Shown here one piece after another: positions 34,700-49,579 of a stretch of DNA of 64,000 nucleotides; the stretch's first letter is position 1, and each line of letters starts with the position of its first letter. Source of the stretch: Tigriopus japonicus (lineage: Eukaryota; Arthropoda; Copepoda; Harpacticoida; Harpacticidae); NCBI GenBank assembly GCA_010645155.1, contig CM021320.1:5245587-5309586 (forward strand), given 5' to 3'. The notes beneath the pieces were generated by a model. The model was given only the letters and a program-made list of their open reading frames with translations. It did not search any database and had not been told where the DNA came from. The position numbers and the translations under genes were made by a program.

Positions 34700-37600
34700 T
34701 GGGATATTAAACGTACGCGACGAAGGAACCATGGTCCATCTTTATTGACTTCCCATCTCGGGGAGAATGAATTACCGTACATTTGTCTTACCAAATGGTG
34801 CCCGAAATTGGCACCATTGACTGGAAGTGAAAGAAATCCAATAAGACCATTGAGAGTAACCTGGATCAAACGAATATCTAGGATTTCTTGACAGTCCTAA
34901 TAGACTCTGAAAAGAGCCGCTTTCATGCTCCCTTGCTCGCAGCTTCATTTTTTACAAAACTTTCGGAATGGACCTTTCAATCTGGTTTGAGAGTAGAACC
35001 TTTTCCCCAGGATGAAGTATCCGCTTGGCCGGTGAATGTATACAGTACACTGAAACTTAGTGCTTGGGCTACTTTAAAAGAGGCCTCTTTTGATGCTCAG
35101 TGGACCTTCCTCCTCATCCGCCATTCAAGAACATTGACTGCAGGGACGTCCATCGAGATCTTGCGTCCTTTTTCCAACGTCCATTCGTCCATCCGTCCGT
35201 CGGCCATTTTCTGTGCCGTGGTTGCAGGTTTACCGCCACAAATATACTTGCTTTGATGCTGGCCAATGGTAATGGTGGTTTCACTGGCACGGAGAGGAAC
35301 TCCCAACCTCGCGGCACAAACCAGGCATAAAAAGTTTGGCAATAAATGCAGCTCTTGCGGCATCTTTCTTGTCACACTGGGAATTCTGAAAGAGACAGTG
35401 TCGTTTCAACTGGCGTAGTATAGTTCTCCTCAGGCATTTACCATTAGCGTTCAAAGATAAAAAATGCCAAGATGCTTTGGAGGAGGACAAAACTACACTT
35501 TGGGACTTTATGAAGTATTGTCCCAAGAGAGGATGGTTTGACCTGACGGTTTATGCGCTCGTAGTCGTCAAAGATATGTCCCAGTTGCTTGAGTAGTTCG
35601 TCTGTTCCATGCGATAGCATGAAGGGAAAAGAGCGTCGAGGGAACACTTGAGATTTAAGGGGTACGATACGGAATCATACTTCAACTTGGGTTGGAACAA
35701 AGACCGGAGGACAAGAAAAATGTAGAGATTTTTTCCCTTTGGGATCACAAAAAGATGGGCACTTGGAAAGTTCAACCTTGATTGAAGGGCCCTAAACACG
35801 ACTAATTCACTTATTGGATAGTGCCTCCGTAATCATGCCTAATGAGGCCCTCTAAGTGAATTAACAACCAACCATGCCACCAGTTTGAGAGTTCTTCAAC
35901 TCGCCAGAGGGGCCCCTTTTCACAAAGGGGTCTTTTGTCCCAGTTTGGCAAGCAACAAACGTATCTGCAAATGCACGGACGTATTGCACATGCATTATTG
36001 TCTGCTATTGCACCGCCAAAATAACTACCCACGACGAACCAAGCCAGGTTTCGAACGAAGACATAATTCAAGCTCATTCATTTTGGAACTTTGGATCTGG
36101 ATCTGTAGAGGAGCTGCCAGAAATATTCTTTACCCACCGTTCCAAGTCGGAAATGGCAAAAGTTCTCCTTAGCATGCCCCAATTTCAATGAGGAGTTCGT
36201 CCGTAGTTCTGGCTGGAATTGGAGCAAATCGTCCCACAACAAAGGAAAATTTGTACCATTCGATACGTCATGCCCTTATCCTTAAACCTGTGGCTTTTTT
36301 GTGTGTGTTCGTGCCAGTCTACGTACAAGTACAAAAGGCTTTATGTTCCCACCAACTTTCGATCTGTCGGAAGACGATCCAGTCCTACTTTTTTTTGCTC
36401 CGTCTTTCTCTCATTTTTCTTTCATTTTCGTGCCACGCACCTCGGTCGATGTATTGTTCAATGAAAGACATGAACACTTCACTTCTTTCTCATGTCCATA
36501 ACACAGGACTCAATGTGTCTTGGAACCAGATCTCTTCAGGAAGTGAGAACAAGCCATTCATTGCCATTCTTATTTTTGAGCAGGGGAAAAATCATGCGTG
36601 AAAAAAAACAGGGAAGAAAAAAAATGAGTTCCCTGAAGTATAGGATTATGATGGGTCGCATATTAATTCATCATCATGTGCCGTCTAAATTTGGAGCCCC
36701 TTCATGAATATAAAGATGATCAGCTTGGAATACCCACGACGATGAGATTTCCACCCAAGACGAAAGAAGATGAAGACCACGACGAAGAGGGCATTCAAGT
36801 AAATCTCTTCCACGAGCTACGTAAGAAGATGGATGACATTCCATTGTTGTTGTGCGACAACCCTCCAGTAAAAAGCAATCTATTTCCACCGTCATTGCTT
36901 TTCACGCCTCCCAAGAATGTCCAAAGACATGGGCGGGAGAAGTGGGACTACAATTGCGTACTCGCTTTTATTCGATTTGCGCACAATGTGTAATCCGAAA
37001 GCGTTTGGATCACGGTGGGTGGTTCATGACAAAGAGTGAACCCTTTTGTAACAAGTAGCCGAGTGCTAACCAAATATGAATGCTTTAGCCCATATGCAAG
37101 GACATAAGACGTCAAAAGAATCAAGTAAGAATGGAGGTGACAAAAGAAAGTGAAATGGAAATCAGTTCCCCTGGGGACATCTACTGTTGTGTCAAGGTTC
37201 ATCGAAGATGGCGTTTTGAAAGGTCTGCATTGGGATCAATGTCATCGAAGGGTTCCATAAGTACCCGCAATATGTTTCATTGGCATGAAGAACGTAAAGT
37301 GGAGGTAGAAATGTGTCTGACAAAGAATTCCAATTGAAAAGAGCGTTTTTTGTTGTCGGACTTTAGTAAAGGAAGTTTGTCTCGGAGTTTGTTTATCAAA
37401 TATCAATCGAGTCTCTTGAAAGCCGTTTGAAGGGGAAATATTGACTATTGTAACAGATGGCCTAGAAACATCAATACTGAAGGAACTGTAACTCGTTTTT
37501 ATGAGTCAGTCACAAATCCACCTGACTGCCTTTTGAAACCGGGATTACGTGTAAAAACTATGATTGATTTCTCAGAAACGGTTTTGTTGTTAGGCCTTGT

Positions 37601-39041
37601 AATGATGAGGATGGCTGGAAATTGATTTCCTTCGTCTCGAGTAGAATTGCTGTCTGGAAAGAAGGAAGAAGGGAATCAATTGCCGTCGTCAAGTTAGTTC
37701 CTGTGATGATACCTATCTGGCTGAACTTCCCGTTCAGAATCGTTGCAAATGAAATATGGCATAAAAGATCGTTCTGTGAACTTTTCTCCGTCGTTCCCAA
37801 TCGAAACATTTCTCCTTCGTTTTCCTCTCGTTTTCGTGCGCGGCTCGTTCGTTTTCGGACGGCCTTTGTTGTTCATGATAGCCTTGTTTTGTGTTTTTGT
37901 GTGCCTGTGTCCCATTCATCTTGCTCCAATGGTGAATGAGGAACTCGTGTGGATGGCCTCCTCTGAGAGGCATCCACAGAGCCAGCCATACGCTTGGATC
38001 AAAAGAAACAGATTGAAAGAGGTCTGATCTATTTTTTGGTCTCAAGCTTGCCAATGAAACAGACAAAGGGTGTGAACGATCCCCACCCATTCATTCTGCT
38101 AGGTTCAAATTTTACGCTATCTTTGCAGTCGATCTATTCTGAAGTGCACCAATGTTAATTGGAAAGGACATGTGTTCCAGGCCAGTTAGGGATTGCTATT
38201 CCGATGTAGCAGAGCGATAATGAAGGCCCAAGTTCCATTGGCAAAGACGCCCCAATTGAATGGAGCTGGTTCAATGCCAGTTAGGCCTTATTTCGTGTGG
38301 TTCGCTTGTCAGGACTTGAAGAATAAGGATTGGTCCATGGGTGTGTAATAGACAATGGAGATAGCAATATGGAGACACAAGGCCACTTGCCAGTTCCGTG
38401 GTCGTCGGTCGCTCTTTGTCGGAGAGAATTCTGTTGCAATACCAGATAAGAGACCAAAGAAGTGAGGATATAGTCCATGAGTTTGCAAAAAGCCTTTGCC
38501 GTCTATATGATGAAATGTGGCCATAGAGCTTGTGCCAAAAGAAAAAAAAACCTCAAGGCCTATTTGCCCAGACAACGAGATAAGATCAGATTAAACAACA
38601 ACGACGACCACAACCCTACCACTCCTACAACCACCACAATGTGGGTGTCATACTCTTTTATGACTGCTCACGGCAGCCCCACTAATAAAAACACCCTCCC
38701 ATGAGAGCAGAAAAAACAATACCCAAACGACGTCTCATTTCCATTTCCACAGTAAAATGGAGTGGCTGGGCCTCCTTTGGCTAGCTATCGGTCCAGCTGA
38801 TGGTTGTTGTCCCAGTGATGCATCTTTGAGGTAACCTAAAGAGACACATCATCCCTTCAGCATTGCTACTTGGAGCCAGAAAAAGCCCAACAGCCGCTGC
38901 GTTGTTGGTCTTATCCCCCTACTTGGGCTGCAAATCGTACCAGATCCGTTTTCTGATAGCAGGAAACACTCGTACCAGTTAGATGCGAACGTGGAAGAAC
39001 GAACACGTTTGTGATCGCCGATGCTTCTTGGAATGCTTGAC

Positions 39042-39065
39042 TCAGTCAGTCAGTTAGTCAGTCAG
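39042..39065. repeat. (CAGT)n-type microsatellite
   Basis: Six CAGT units with one substitution (cagttagt). Confidence 0.85.
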
Positions 39066-42000
39066 CTGGCAATGTTCATGTGGCTTTTTGAGGCCTCTTG
39101 TGGTCCTTCGAGTAGGAAGGGAACACAAGACGAAGAAGTAGAAGAGGAAGAGAAGGAGGAGCAGAAGAGGGACGAAAAAGTCTTCTCGAGACAGGAGATA
39201 GTAGAAGATGGCTCTTCGTGGCCTCAGTAAGGCCAAGGCTCTTCTTGCTCATGCTTGTTCCAAGTTGAGACACTAGATACTGTGCAGATAGGCAGATAGC
39301 TCTGGTACACGAGGGGAGGCCAAAATGCACGATTGATTCACAGACTAACTAGCTACCTAGATCAGAAATGGTGCTTCGGAAACGTGAGACTTAGGTCGGT
39401 CTTTCGTTTGGTTATAGAAAAAAGATTGTTCTAGAGCACAGACACGCCAACTGCTTTGCTATGGGGAATTAACCAACTTAACAGTCTCCCCCATCCCATG
39501 ACAATTAGTTGAGCGTATCTATATCTTGCTCTAGTGAACTGTTCACGTCTTTGATCTCGTTGGATTGTAAGTTGCACTAAAATGATGAGAGGAAGCTTCT
39601 CTCAAGCGAAGAGAGATGGACAGAACGACGAAGAGAGAGAAAAGGCCAGAAATGGAGCCCGTCGAGAAAATGTAAAACGAAACCGTATTTTCCAGCCGCC
39701 GACGAAAGTCAGCAGACAAGTTGGCTGGCTACCACCCGACCACCCGATATCAGGGAAAACCATAAATAATTCTTGATATGTCTCTTGTTTCAGGTTCGTT
39801 CGGCCTCTGGGTGCGAGTGATAGAGTTCGAGAGTTTACTCATATTTTCACGTTCGTTTTTGGCACAACGGACTGACTGAACGTGAGGCCAAAAGTTCGCT
39901 CTAATGGAAACGCAAAGAAGACCGTTGACCCATGAGACACTTCTTATTATGGTCAAGCGACGAAATCCTCATTTCTCATCGTCTCAGTGGCCACTCGTGT
40001 CCACGAAAGCAAGCAAGAACTAAAGGAAATCCCACCACTTGTGAAATACATATTCCCTCGTTCGTAATCTCGCTCATCAACTCGAGACGAAAGAAGGTGT
40101 CACAAGCTCAAGTCAGTTCCAGCCTCCCATGGTAAAAACAAAAAAAAGGACACACTTATGAGTGAGCGAGCAAACAAAATACAAAGACCATGTATGCACA
40201 CTTTATGAACGTTCGTTCGTTATGCTGTTCCCGAACGCTACAAACAGCCAAAGCGAGTGTGAAGATGATGTGGGCCAGAAAAAAGGCCGACTCGTGTTTG
40301 TGTGTCTGAGAACAAAAGAGATCTGGCACTTGACTGGAACAAGTTGAATGTCCGGTGATGTGTTCCTAGTGGAAACTGTTTTGCATGAAGCTACGTAGAG
40401 CGTGGAACGCGGCGCTGTTGTCCTTGTTGCTAGTCCAGAGATAAAGTTCTCCTTCGTCCGTCCGTCGGTCGACAACGACAAAACAATGATGAATGAATGA
40501 ATGGCCTTTGTTTGTCACTAGGCCTTGGACTTCGCAGATCATATTTTTGTGAACAAGCATTTTAATGAGGACGCTACTCGAGACAATGATTTTTGTGTGA
40601 TCGCTCGCTGTGTTGTCAAGTAGTGCAGAACACATTCATTGTATACCCATGATATGATCATTATTATCAATGCTCTCATGTGGTTCGTCCGTGTTGGTGT
40701 GTTTGATTGGAACGAGCAAGACTTTGTTGTGATAGAAGAATGTTCCAGGTGTGGTCGATTTTTTGTTGATGGTGTGATCATTCGAGTGGATAATGATGAT
40801 GATGATGGTTTGTGTATTCATGAGATTTATTCAATGTATTTACCACCTATCAGTATTTCTATGCCACCCAAGCTACTACCACTACTACTTTTATGACGAA
40901 AACACGACAACATCAAATTATGGAAAGCAATCAACACATTACATGAACACTTATTTACATAGAGCCGCAAACACACATATTACTATCTTATATAATCCGA
41001 TTATTATCAATGCTAGATATATTCTTTGTCAATTCCAAGATCAAATACAATTTTTATTGTTCTGCTAAGAGTCGTTGGTTTGGTTTGATTGTGGAACGAG
41101 AAAGTTCACGAAAAGTTCTTCCCAGTCATGTGCCAAAATCTGTTCCTTGGATTCAAAGTACGAAAATGTCGACTTGAGCTAAAAAGCGTCTGTACGTACG
41201 AGAAAAAAGCTCTTTTCTTCAAGTAGTTTGACATCAAAAGCAAGTGGGACAACTTCAGAGGGAACGGTTGTGGAAGAAGAAAATTCCATTAGTTCCACTC
41301 ATTAGCACGCTTGTCAAGAAGTTCTTCTGAGCAACGGAAAGGTTCTGGGGAAATTCATTCATTAATTATCATTGTGAACATAAACAGGACGATAATTGCG
41401 ATGCCGAGTTTTCTGCACCTGGTCTTGTCATTAGTGCCCTCATTTGCGGCGGCGGGGATCAAGGCATGATGAAACACGGGTTGCAATCGAGCCAATATCA
41501 CACTGTAAACATGAGGGCTGGAGTTGTGTATCTAACAAATTGTTATGCTTGACAGCTAGTTTCATCTCTCGAGGTTTTCCATGGCCTTCATGTGACGCAG
41601 TTTGACTGTGTGTGTATGTATGTTGATTCAATCCCCCGCGCACAAAGAGGGGCTGGAACATTAAATTTGGAACAAGCCCAGCCGTTCCTATCAAAAGAAA
41701 GACCAGGAAATGATATCTCCTCCCTCGGCATTATTGAACCATGGACTCCGTTGGTGGTGCTCTTGGCTTGGTAAAGTACGATTAATCTTGATGCCCTCGT
41801 CGTTTATTGAATCGAGTTCAAGGGAAACTCTCTCTTTCTTTCGTTGTCCAAAGCCAATCAGGCATATCGGTTAGTTCGACACGAAAGAGATAATGGACCC
41901 ACCCGCGCTCCTGAGCAGTCCATGAAGTGTATTGAAGAGGGACGAAAACGGAAGAAAACGACACACACACACAGCCCACCCACCAAGCAAGTGCCACTGG

Positions 42001-42276
42001 TGCCATCATGGTTCCAACCATCACCTACCCATCGGATTGAGCGCTCTGCCTTCGTTCCCTCTTTGCTAGCTTGCTTCCATTCCTGGATGAGGAGCACAAA
42101 GGCCATTGAGAATATTCGTCTGAGCATAATCAACGTATGATTGGTTTTCTTCCACAGAACGAGGATGAACCCAGGAGTACATAGCAATATATTGTTCATA
42201 AGCTCGAGCCGTGAGTGTTCTCAAAATGGAGCACCCGAGGCTTCTTTGTTTCTTGCTCATGAAAAGATAGCATCCG

Positions 42277-42300
42277 CCTGCCTGCCTGCCTGCCTGCCTG
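42277..42300. repeat. (CCTG)n microsatellite
   Basis: Six perfect CCTG units followed by degenerate cttgtctgcc. Confidence 0.95.
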
Positions 42301-45300
42301 CTTGTCTGCCAACTTTGACGACAAACGAACAACCGTAATCGGAGTGTATTATACTAGTACATGTACGAACGTAGGGAAGAACTCCGTCCCGATGGACGAC
42401 GGCAGTCATGGAATCCATTTTGGTGCGGGTGTACAAGGCTGAATTGGAAATGGTTTATGTAATGAGTCGGTTGGCATCCAAACCTTGGCAATAAAGTAGA
42501 TCATCGAGTAAGCTCGTGCCAGCCAGATCCAAGTGCTTCATCCGCCGAGGGCACGAAAAGGCGCCAAAGGCTGAGAGAGCCATAAAATTCTAGCTATTTG
42601 CCTCCACCGTCGACGAAATGGGCCCCTTTGAAATGGAGCAAGCTGACGGCCTCATGAATAGGTCCACAAAATATGCCAAGGCTTTATGACATTGACAAAT
42701 GGGACCGACCACCACTGGTTGACCAGAATTGGGTTCCAAACTGTGCGATGACCTACAAAGCCTCAGTTGAAAGTGTTCCTCCCGCCATGAAAGCTGACCA
42801 CTTCCAAGAATTCATGATGAATGGACCCACCTGCTTAGGCAGAACACGATTTTGGTCGCAGATCTCCAACTATATATTATGTGGGAGTGTTCGGCACTTT
42901 TTTCCCTGACAAATGCAAGAAGAGGGGATCATCATGCCAAGAATGCATTGCATACGCACTTGTCAATGATCGAGAAGACTGGGGACAAACGGAAATGAGT
43001 GAAGGCAACTCAGAGAAAGCGATCTCTTGGGGCTTCCTTGTTCTAATTGAGCACAAATCTCAGCTCCACGTGCTTTGAATGTAGTAATGCAACAAGACAG
43101 CCAAAAAGTTGGGTCACAGAAAGTTATGTGGCTTCTTTGTTTGTCCCTTGGACTCAATTGGGTCGGAAGGGCCCACAAAAGGGGCCCTTTTTAATGCCAC
43201 TGGCCTTTATCATGAATGGCGGCGGCCTTTCCCTCCGTCTGCATATCTCTCGGCAGTTTTGGTTTGTTTACAATGGCCTGACTTAGAAATTCTTTCAGTG
43301 GTATATGCGTCATTTATGCATTTACCTGTTCGCCGGGCAAAGCAAAACTAGGTCAAGTTTTATAAAGGCTCTCCAATCAGCAGAGAACTGTATTCGGTCG
43401 TTGAATCAACAGCAGGCTCATTTTTAAAGGCCCTTTGATATTTTTCAGGTGTACGACATAAAAGAACGTTACGACGTCAATTTCTTTTTATTACATGATT
43501 CTGTCTATCAAGTATTCAAGTATTTCCCATCCGAATTTTGAGGGGCAGATCACTCGCCTGAAATGTTTCTACAATTTGGCCCGTTTGGCGATTATTCATT
43601 TTTTGGCTCCGTTGTCAGTCCTCTAAAGAGTACAGAGTTTCTACAAGTGAGCCCACCTTTAATATTGAAGCTTTTTTTGTATTGGTCTTTGTGGCACCGT
43701 TTCGTTGCTCCTCTGGGGCCTGTCATTGCCCATATAGCATGATGAGGGGGTCTTATGTATAAGTTGTAAGTACACCAAATTTCCGTATTGTGGCAAACAT
43801 TAGGAGCTCCGTTTCTTGGGGCGTTGAAGGGAACCACTTACTCATGAACATACAACAAACATACCGACAACGCACAATTGCTGTAAGGAGAAGACGAAAA
43901 CGAAAACGAAGAAGAAGCCATGTAGCTTGGTTGTTGTGTTCTTTTGTATTGGGTAAGAAGACCGAGTGGGCTCTGGGCCTTTGTTTGAGTTGTCAATTAA
44001 AGACAACGACGTCGACTGTTTACCCGCCCATAAATAAATATTCAGATCCCTCCCAAGTGAGGGACTCTCCAAAGCGGGCATAGCTCAACACTCAAGACCC
44101 TGAAGAGCCTGAAGGGCCTCAGCTGAAGTGGTACGGCCATTATGACTGCTGAACATGGCACATATTTGAATAGGTAAGCCTCTTGAACACGAACTCCGTC
44201 ATCTAAAGATGGAAATTATCGTTGGTTTGGGAATTTCCTAAAAGGTGAAGCATATTGTTCAGGGAGATATTTGTCATTAAAGTTCTTCCTCCATTTGTCT
44301 CATTACTTATCTGGCGGACATTTTGCCGCGGTTCCATTTGTCTTTGTCATATTTTTCGTGGAGAAAGAAGCGAACCTTCCATTTTTCTGGGAGGGACACC
44401 CACAAAAACGGCAACCTGCAGAGAGAAAGAGAGTTGTGAGAGAAGAACGATATTTTTTGCCTCGAAGGTGGTGCTATATAGACTGACTGCTCAGTCGGGT
44501 TTTTATCACGTCCTCCAATTCACCACGACGTTGTTTCAGCCGTTTGGGTGAGCTGCTTTGTCCGTACTGTACATCCACATGGTGTGCATATCCACGGACT
44601 GTCAAATGATAACCTCGATCCCAAACGAGTGCCATTGACTTGGAGTCAAAACAGCCAGCCTGACGATCACCAGCCGGCTCATTTAGGCGTAGAATTTCAT
44701 ATTGGCTCGGAAATTTGCATTCCCCCAAGGCTTTAAAGCCTTCAGTTCAATCCAGATGGTGCTGGAATGCCCCCGTTACAGCTCTGGAGTCGCTAAAGAC
44801 GCTAACCAGCCATCGTCTATTGTACCCTCTAAGGATAAAGGCTCAAGGCGACGCCGGGCGTTGGTTGTACTGGAAGTATCCCTTTTCCATAATCCAATTC
44901 ATATACATACACAAAAAGAAGCTCAGAAAAACGGGAAGGGAGTATCAAGTCAAACGAATCCTTTGTCTGGCCAAAGACTGGCATGGCGGCCTTCTTGGAA
45001 CTTGTGGGGCCACAAAGGAAAGAAACGGTGTGGATCGGGAGTTATCTGGGGAATTTAAAGGCTCGAAGCCTTCCCCAGGGTATTTGAGTGACTCGGGCTT
45101 TTGATTCGTTTGTTCTCCTACTAGATTTGGATGTTACTGGCTCAGGTCCGACGGTCCTCCTTAATCAAAGGTTAGTTATCATTAGAGATCCTGGTATAGA
45201 GTTTGGCCGACAAAATCTATAGAAACTTAACCAACGCAAACCGTCTGTGACATCTTCCAAAATGCAAGAAGGGGAAGCTCATGACTAAAGGACATCTTTT

Positions 45301-48300
45301 CTTATCAGAAAGATATCTAAACTATTTAGCTCATTTGATAGCAAAGTTTGGATAGTGAAAATCTTCATGTCTGCTTCAAAGGTGTCTAAAGTATTTACCT
45401 GTTAAGTGAAAAGTGAATTTTCATTTGTGTGGAGTTTGAACAGGCACTGATTAATGTCTCACAATTGGATGACTGACTGACAACTCACTCAATCTACAAA
45501 GAAGTTCTCTGGTTTGTTATCGAACTTTGTCAGAATCAGCTGAATGTTGATGCTTTGTGGTTGACCAAGCAACAGTGTAAACTATTGGCAGCAGATGTAA
45601 GCTTACAACGACCAGTCTTTATATCAGGGTCTCTAGTTATCATCATCTTACAAAACCTGAATATTTCTTCAAAAGAGTAGTTTCTGCACTATCATAGGTC
45701 TTAGCGCCATAAATGCAAAAGGGTTTGAAGCTAATGTGGTTACTTTAATTTTTCTTTGCAACTACAGGTCTAACTTATTTTCTTCTTTTAGTTTGATCGA
45801 GGCTACCTTTATGTATTGGCATTGCAGAGCAAATAGTTTTAGTAAAAACGTAGAATTTTCTCATATAAGGAAAACTTTAAATTGCCTTTGAAACTAATGC
45901 AATCAGTTTCCTTTGAGGCAAAAATACTTCACATTTTTTCGCATTTTGAGGCCAGCTACAGGATACACCCTTGCTGAATTTCAATGAGAGGGTCCCTCCA
46001 AACAGGGTATACAATACAATGACCGCAAGGAAATACCACCTGCAATTATCAATTCATATATAGAAATGGTTCAAAACTTTCCGAAAAGGCCTAATTTTTT
46101 TGTTGTTCCTCAATTCTGACCAAGACTGATCACACCACATTATTGACGTATCCCTTTTGGTTGGTCCTTTTTCTCTGCCAAGCATAAGTATCTTGACCAT
46201 ATTGATGGATGAGAGTCCAATCAGTCCCCGGTGCTTCTTGACAAAGGGCCGCTAAAGTGAGGCAACGAGGCCTCTCTCCAAAGACGAGTACTGCAGCAAC
46301 CACACACTGGTTATTATTCCCTCAACTACCTCCAAGGCCCATCAATAACCATCCATCTCAACATTTCCTCCTTCATCAATCCATTCTAAGCTCGCCAAGG
46401 TGGCTTTTCTTTTGCAATTGCCAGTCTGCCTTGGCCTTCACAACCACTCTCACTTCCTTCACTCAGATGACGTAATTTGAAAGGTTCTTCTTTTCTAGAT
46501 TATCGTTGTTATCGACGGAGAATGTAATAGGTAATGTGCGATTAACAAAGCCAATACTGAAAAATGAGAATAAAAACGAGAACGATATTAGCAAGTAGCT
46601 TGAGGCTCATTCATTGACTTGAAAAAGGAAACTTTGGTTAACTCGGGTGATTCTGCGTGTTCTTTCGTTTTTTTTCTTGAAGAAAATGATTTAGAAAAGT
46701 TGTCTTCAAAAATGATTGCAACTATTTGCTTTTCCAAATTATTGCGGACAATCAAGCTTATTTGACACAGATTAGTCATGAAATTGGACACTACTCAAGG
46801 CCTGTCCTCCAAATAATTTGATTTCTGTTCGAGCTCTTGAGTCAATGAATAATGTATGAATGCTTACTCTAATCCTGCCCCGAAACATTATTGGCGTATG
46901 CATCAAAATATTCTGTCAAGTTAACCTCAAACACGCACGCTATTCAGAGACAATTCGGTAAATATCGTTTGAGAACTGAAGTCGAGGGAAAACATTGGAA
47001 CTCTTTCCCAAGGGTCGAGAGAAACTTCAATGCTCATTCACAGAACCCCTGTAAAGTCGCCCAAACGATACAAATGATGGCGATTTTCCTTGAAAACTTT
47101 CAACTGAGAAGTGGAAAGAGAGTTCAAAGATTGAATAGACTTATGTTTTTATTGGTCTGTGTTCCTCTAGGACTAACAACAATGCCTAATGATACGAGGA
47201 CTGTGGTTAAAAAGGTAAAGGATGAATGTTTATTAGAAATTGATGGTTGATAAGAATGGACGTCGTTTTTTCCCCGTCAATCTTTCCCTATAGAGTATAT
47301 TAAGCTCAGCTTGTTTTCTTTTCATATCGTGTCTCCATAAACTCGTATTATGAAGAAATTCTTGAGAAATTGGATATTTCTAGACATCTAGTCTTTCTTT
47401 GATAACTCGATTATCTCATCTAATCATGAGAAGATATCGAAGCGAAGATAATTATCCAAGACGCGAGTAATTGGCTGGCAGTACAACACTTCCATGAAAG
47501 AAAGATCCATGATCTATCATAAAAGTATGCCTTGTCTCTCGATTTCCACCTCAAATACTCAGGATGCTATCGTTTTCAAATTGTGCCCCCGTCATTTTCC
47601 CAAAATCTGGGACTTTCACTTTGAAGTCTTCGTCCGAATCCTCGAGCAGAAACCTCAAAGTTCGACGACTCTCAGTGATGCATAATTGCTCAACTCGTTC
47701 GCAACTTTGCGGAGCAAATGTGCCAATTAACCGTCCATGACCTGAGTGAGCATGCACCAGAATGTGTCGAAAGCTTGAAAGCTTCCCTTCCCTTGTCCCA
47801 ACCTAACACACACACTAATCTCCTAGTGGAAAAGGAACTAAACACTACATGAGTAGACGTACAACAGTACTTCTACTACACTTCTATTGGTACTTCAGGG
47901 CTACAAAAGCGAAGATATTAGGTAATTTTTCTTGAGAGGGGATTGTAGAGGGGTTGTCTTTTATGAAGAATCTACTCTTTGTCAAGAGAAAGCTGCGCGA
48001 TGTATTGAATTATTAATGAAAGCGTCAAACGAATATTACATTCTTTTGAGTCGTTGGCCCACATTGCGTTTTGGGTTGTGGTGTCTCGTTTGATTGTGAC
48101 ACGCATTGAGCTGGTTTGGACTATTTTGGGCAAAATATGTACATATGTCGGTTTTCAAGAATTTCATTCAAAATACACGTGAGTGTGTTTTCCTCGTCGT
48201 ATATGGCGCATTGGATTTCACTAGATATTTGTCTAAGACTGTAAGATGAATACTGGCTATTGAATAAGAAATGAAGAACATTTAGGAAACAGATTAGGTC

Positions 48301-48607
48301 GGATGTTACATGCACCAATTCAACATGGTCAAAATAAACATGATAGCTTAAAAGCTACTCTGAAAAGGTTGCTCAAACTAAAACTACAACAGAACATGGG
48401 TACAATCAACTTCGGATGTAAGGGACCCGGATATAAGGGATTTTCACTTACAAGGGACTCGGTACGACGGTCCCGATGATTTTGTATCTAAATTAGTACT
48501 AAAATATTCGCTTATAAGGGATTCGGACATAAGGGATTTTCGCTTATAAGGGACTGTTTTGGAAGGTCCGGATGATCGATTTCCATGCAATTTCGGTCGG
48601 TTATAAG

Positions 48608-49500
48608 TAGAGATGTCGCATTGGCGCAAAATGTTTTTTTACACTTTTCACAATTTATTTGCACTTTTTGCACTTTTTGCCATTTTTGGACTAAAATTCC
48701 AAAAGTACTTGAAATACTCATGTTTGAACTTATTTTTTGAACATAATTTTTTTTTAAATCTGAAGTCAGAGATTCAATTTTCTTGAATTTCTCTGTTGTG
48801 CTTGACATCTACAAACATTCACATACGAACACAAACACAAGCATAGAGAAACCAAAATATCAGTTCTTTCTTGATCCAGAAAAATCTCTCGTGATCGCTA
48901 CCACCAGATTGGCAAAGGCAATGGAAAACAACAATTTCCTCCTCGAACTTATCGTTGCATATGGCTTTGGAACCTGGTTTTTGAAGGTGTTTTTTGTCGA
49001 TATCGTCCAGCACTTGAGCCGCTACCAAAATCGTAATTGGTTTAACTTCAAAGTGAGTGACGAGGAGAAAAAAAGCTCTCCTTGGATTTGCATGTGTTTC
49101 TCTCAGCTCATCATGGAGATCTTTCTACGAGATCCGACGTTTTCAGAGTTGCCACTCAAAAGTAGGTCCAACAAACAAATAAGAGGCGTGTTTGGCTTCA
49201 TAATAGCTGTTTTTGTGCACGACGAGATTATCAATTCCATTCAGACTTGGGATTGGATTTGGGAAGGTAGCTTAAGGAATCAACCGTCGGAGGGAATATA
49301 ATCTCCTTGAGGAACTCCTCCTTCTAGTGTAGTGGGAAAGTGTGAGTGAGTTCGTAAGTGTAAGTATGCGTGTGAATGAATGTACTAAAAATTTTTGAAA
49401 AATTTTTATTTGCACTTTTTACTTGCGTTTTTTTCCTGTTTTTTTTGCACTTTTAGTAGCACTTTTTGCACTTTTTATTTCCACCAAAATGACACCTCTA
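48608..49500. mobile_element. hAT-like element nested in the pogo element, duplication GTTATAAG
   Basis: GTTATAAG lies at 48600-48607 and 49501-49508. The ends read TAGAGATGTC and, on the reverse strand, TAGAGGTGTC. Subterminal gcactttttgcacttttt repeats resemble those of the hAT at 18408-19654. The target octamer is part of the pogo element's own ataaggga repeat, so the pogo insertion is older. Confidence 0.92.
48921..49301 (+). CDS. Unidentified 126-codon frame inside the nested hAT
   Basis: The frame starts at an ATG at 48921 and stops before 49302. The open frame extends upstream without ATG to 48783 (172 codons). The peptide begins MENNNFLLELIVAYGFGTWF, is rich in Phe and Trp, and has a charged middle (SDEEKK) and a WDWIWEG motif near the end. 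It shows no BED finger, DDE region or hAT dimerisation motif that I can recognise. It is either captured host sequence or a remnant of an unfamiliar element protein. Expression is unknown. Confidence 0.3.
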   Translation: MENNNFLLELIVAYGFGTWFLKVFFVDIVQHLSRYQNRNWFNFKVSDEEKKSSPWICMCFSQLIMEIFLRDPTFSELPLKSRSNKQIRGVFGFIIAVFVHDEIINSIQTWDWIWEGSLRNQPSEGI

Positions 49501-49579
49501 GTTATAAGGGACTCGCAATTTTTGATCCGGTGAAACTTGATCCTGAGAGGAGCTCGAAACTGAAGTGACGGACGTTTCT

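Larger units (their letters stand above)
33374..48400. other. Long intergenic stretch, no confident gene
   Basis: Besides the palindrome at 34653-34699 and two microsatellites I can support nothing firmly. Weak coding candidates are: minus 38443-38528, where a ttttttttcttttggcacaag acceptor precedes 86 bp of open frame with a GTATTG donor; minus 38170-38265, which has a branch-point-like ctaac and a hydrophobic frame; and minus 44474-44728, an 84-codon frame of varied codon use. An acidic/Lys-rich frame at 39021-39230 comes from GAAGAAG-type sequence. Confidence 0.35.

Noticed and set aside
39021..39230. Acidic protein (EEEEKEEQKRDEK)
   Set aside because: It is encoded by simple GAAGAAG-type sequence with no supporting splice or domain evidence.
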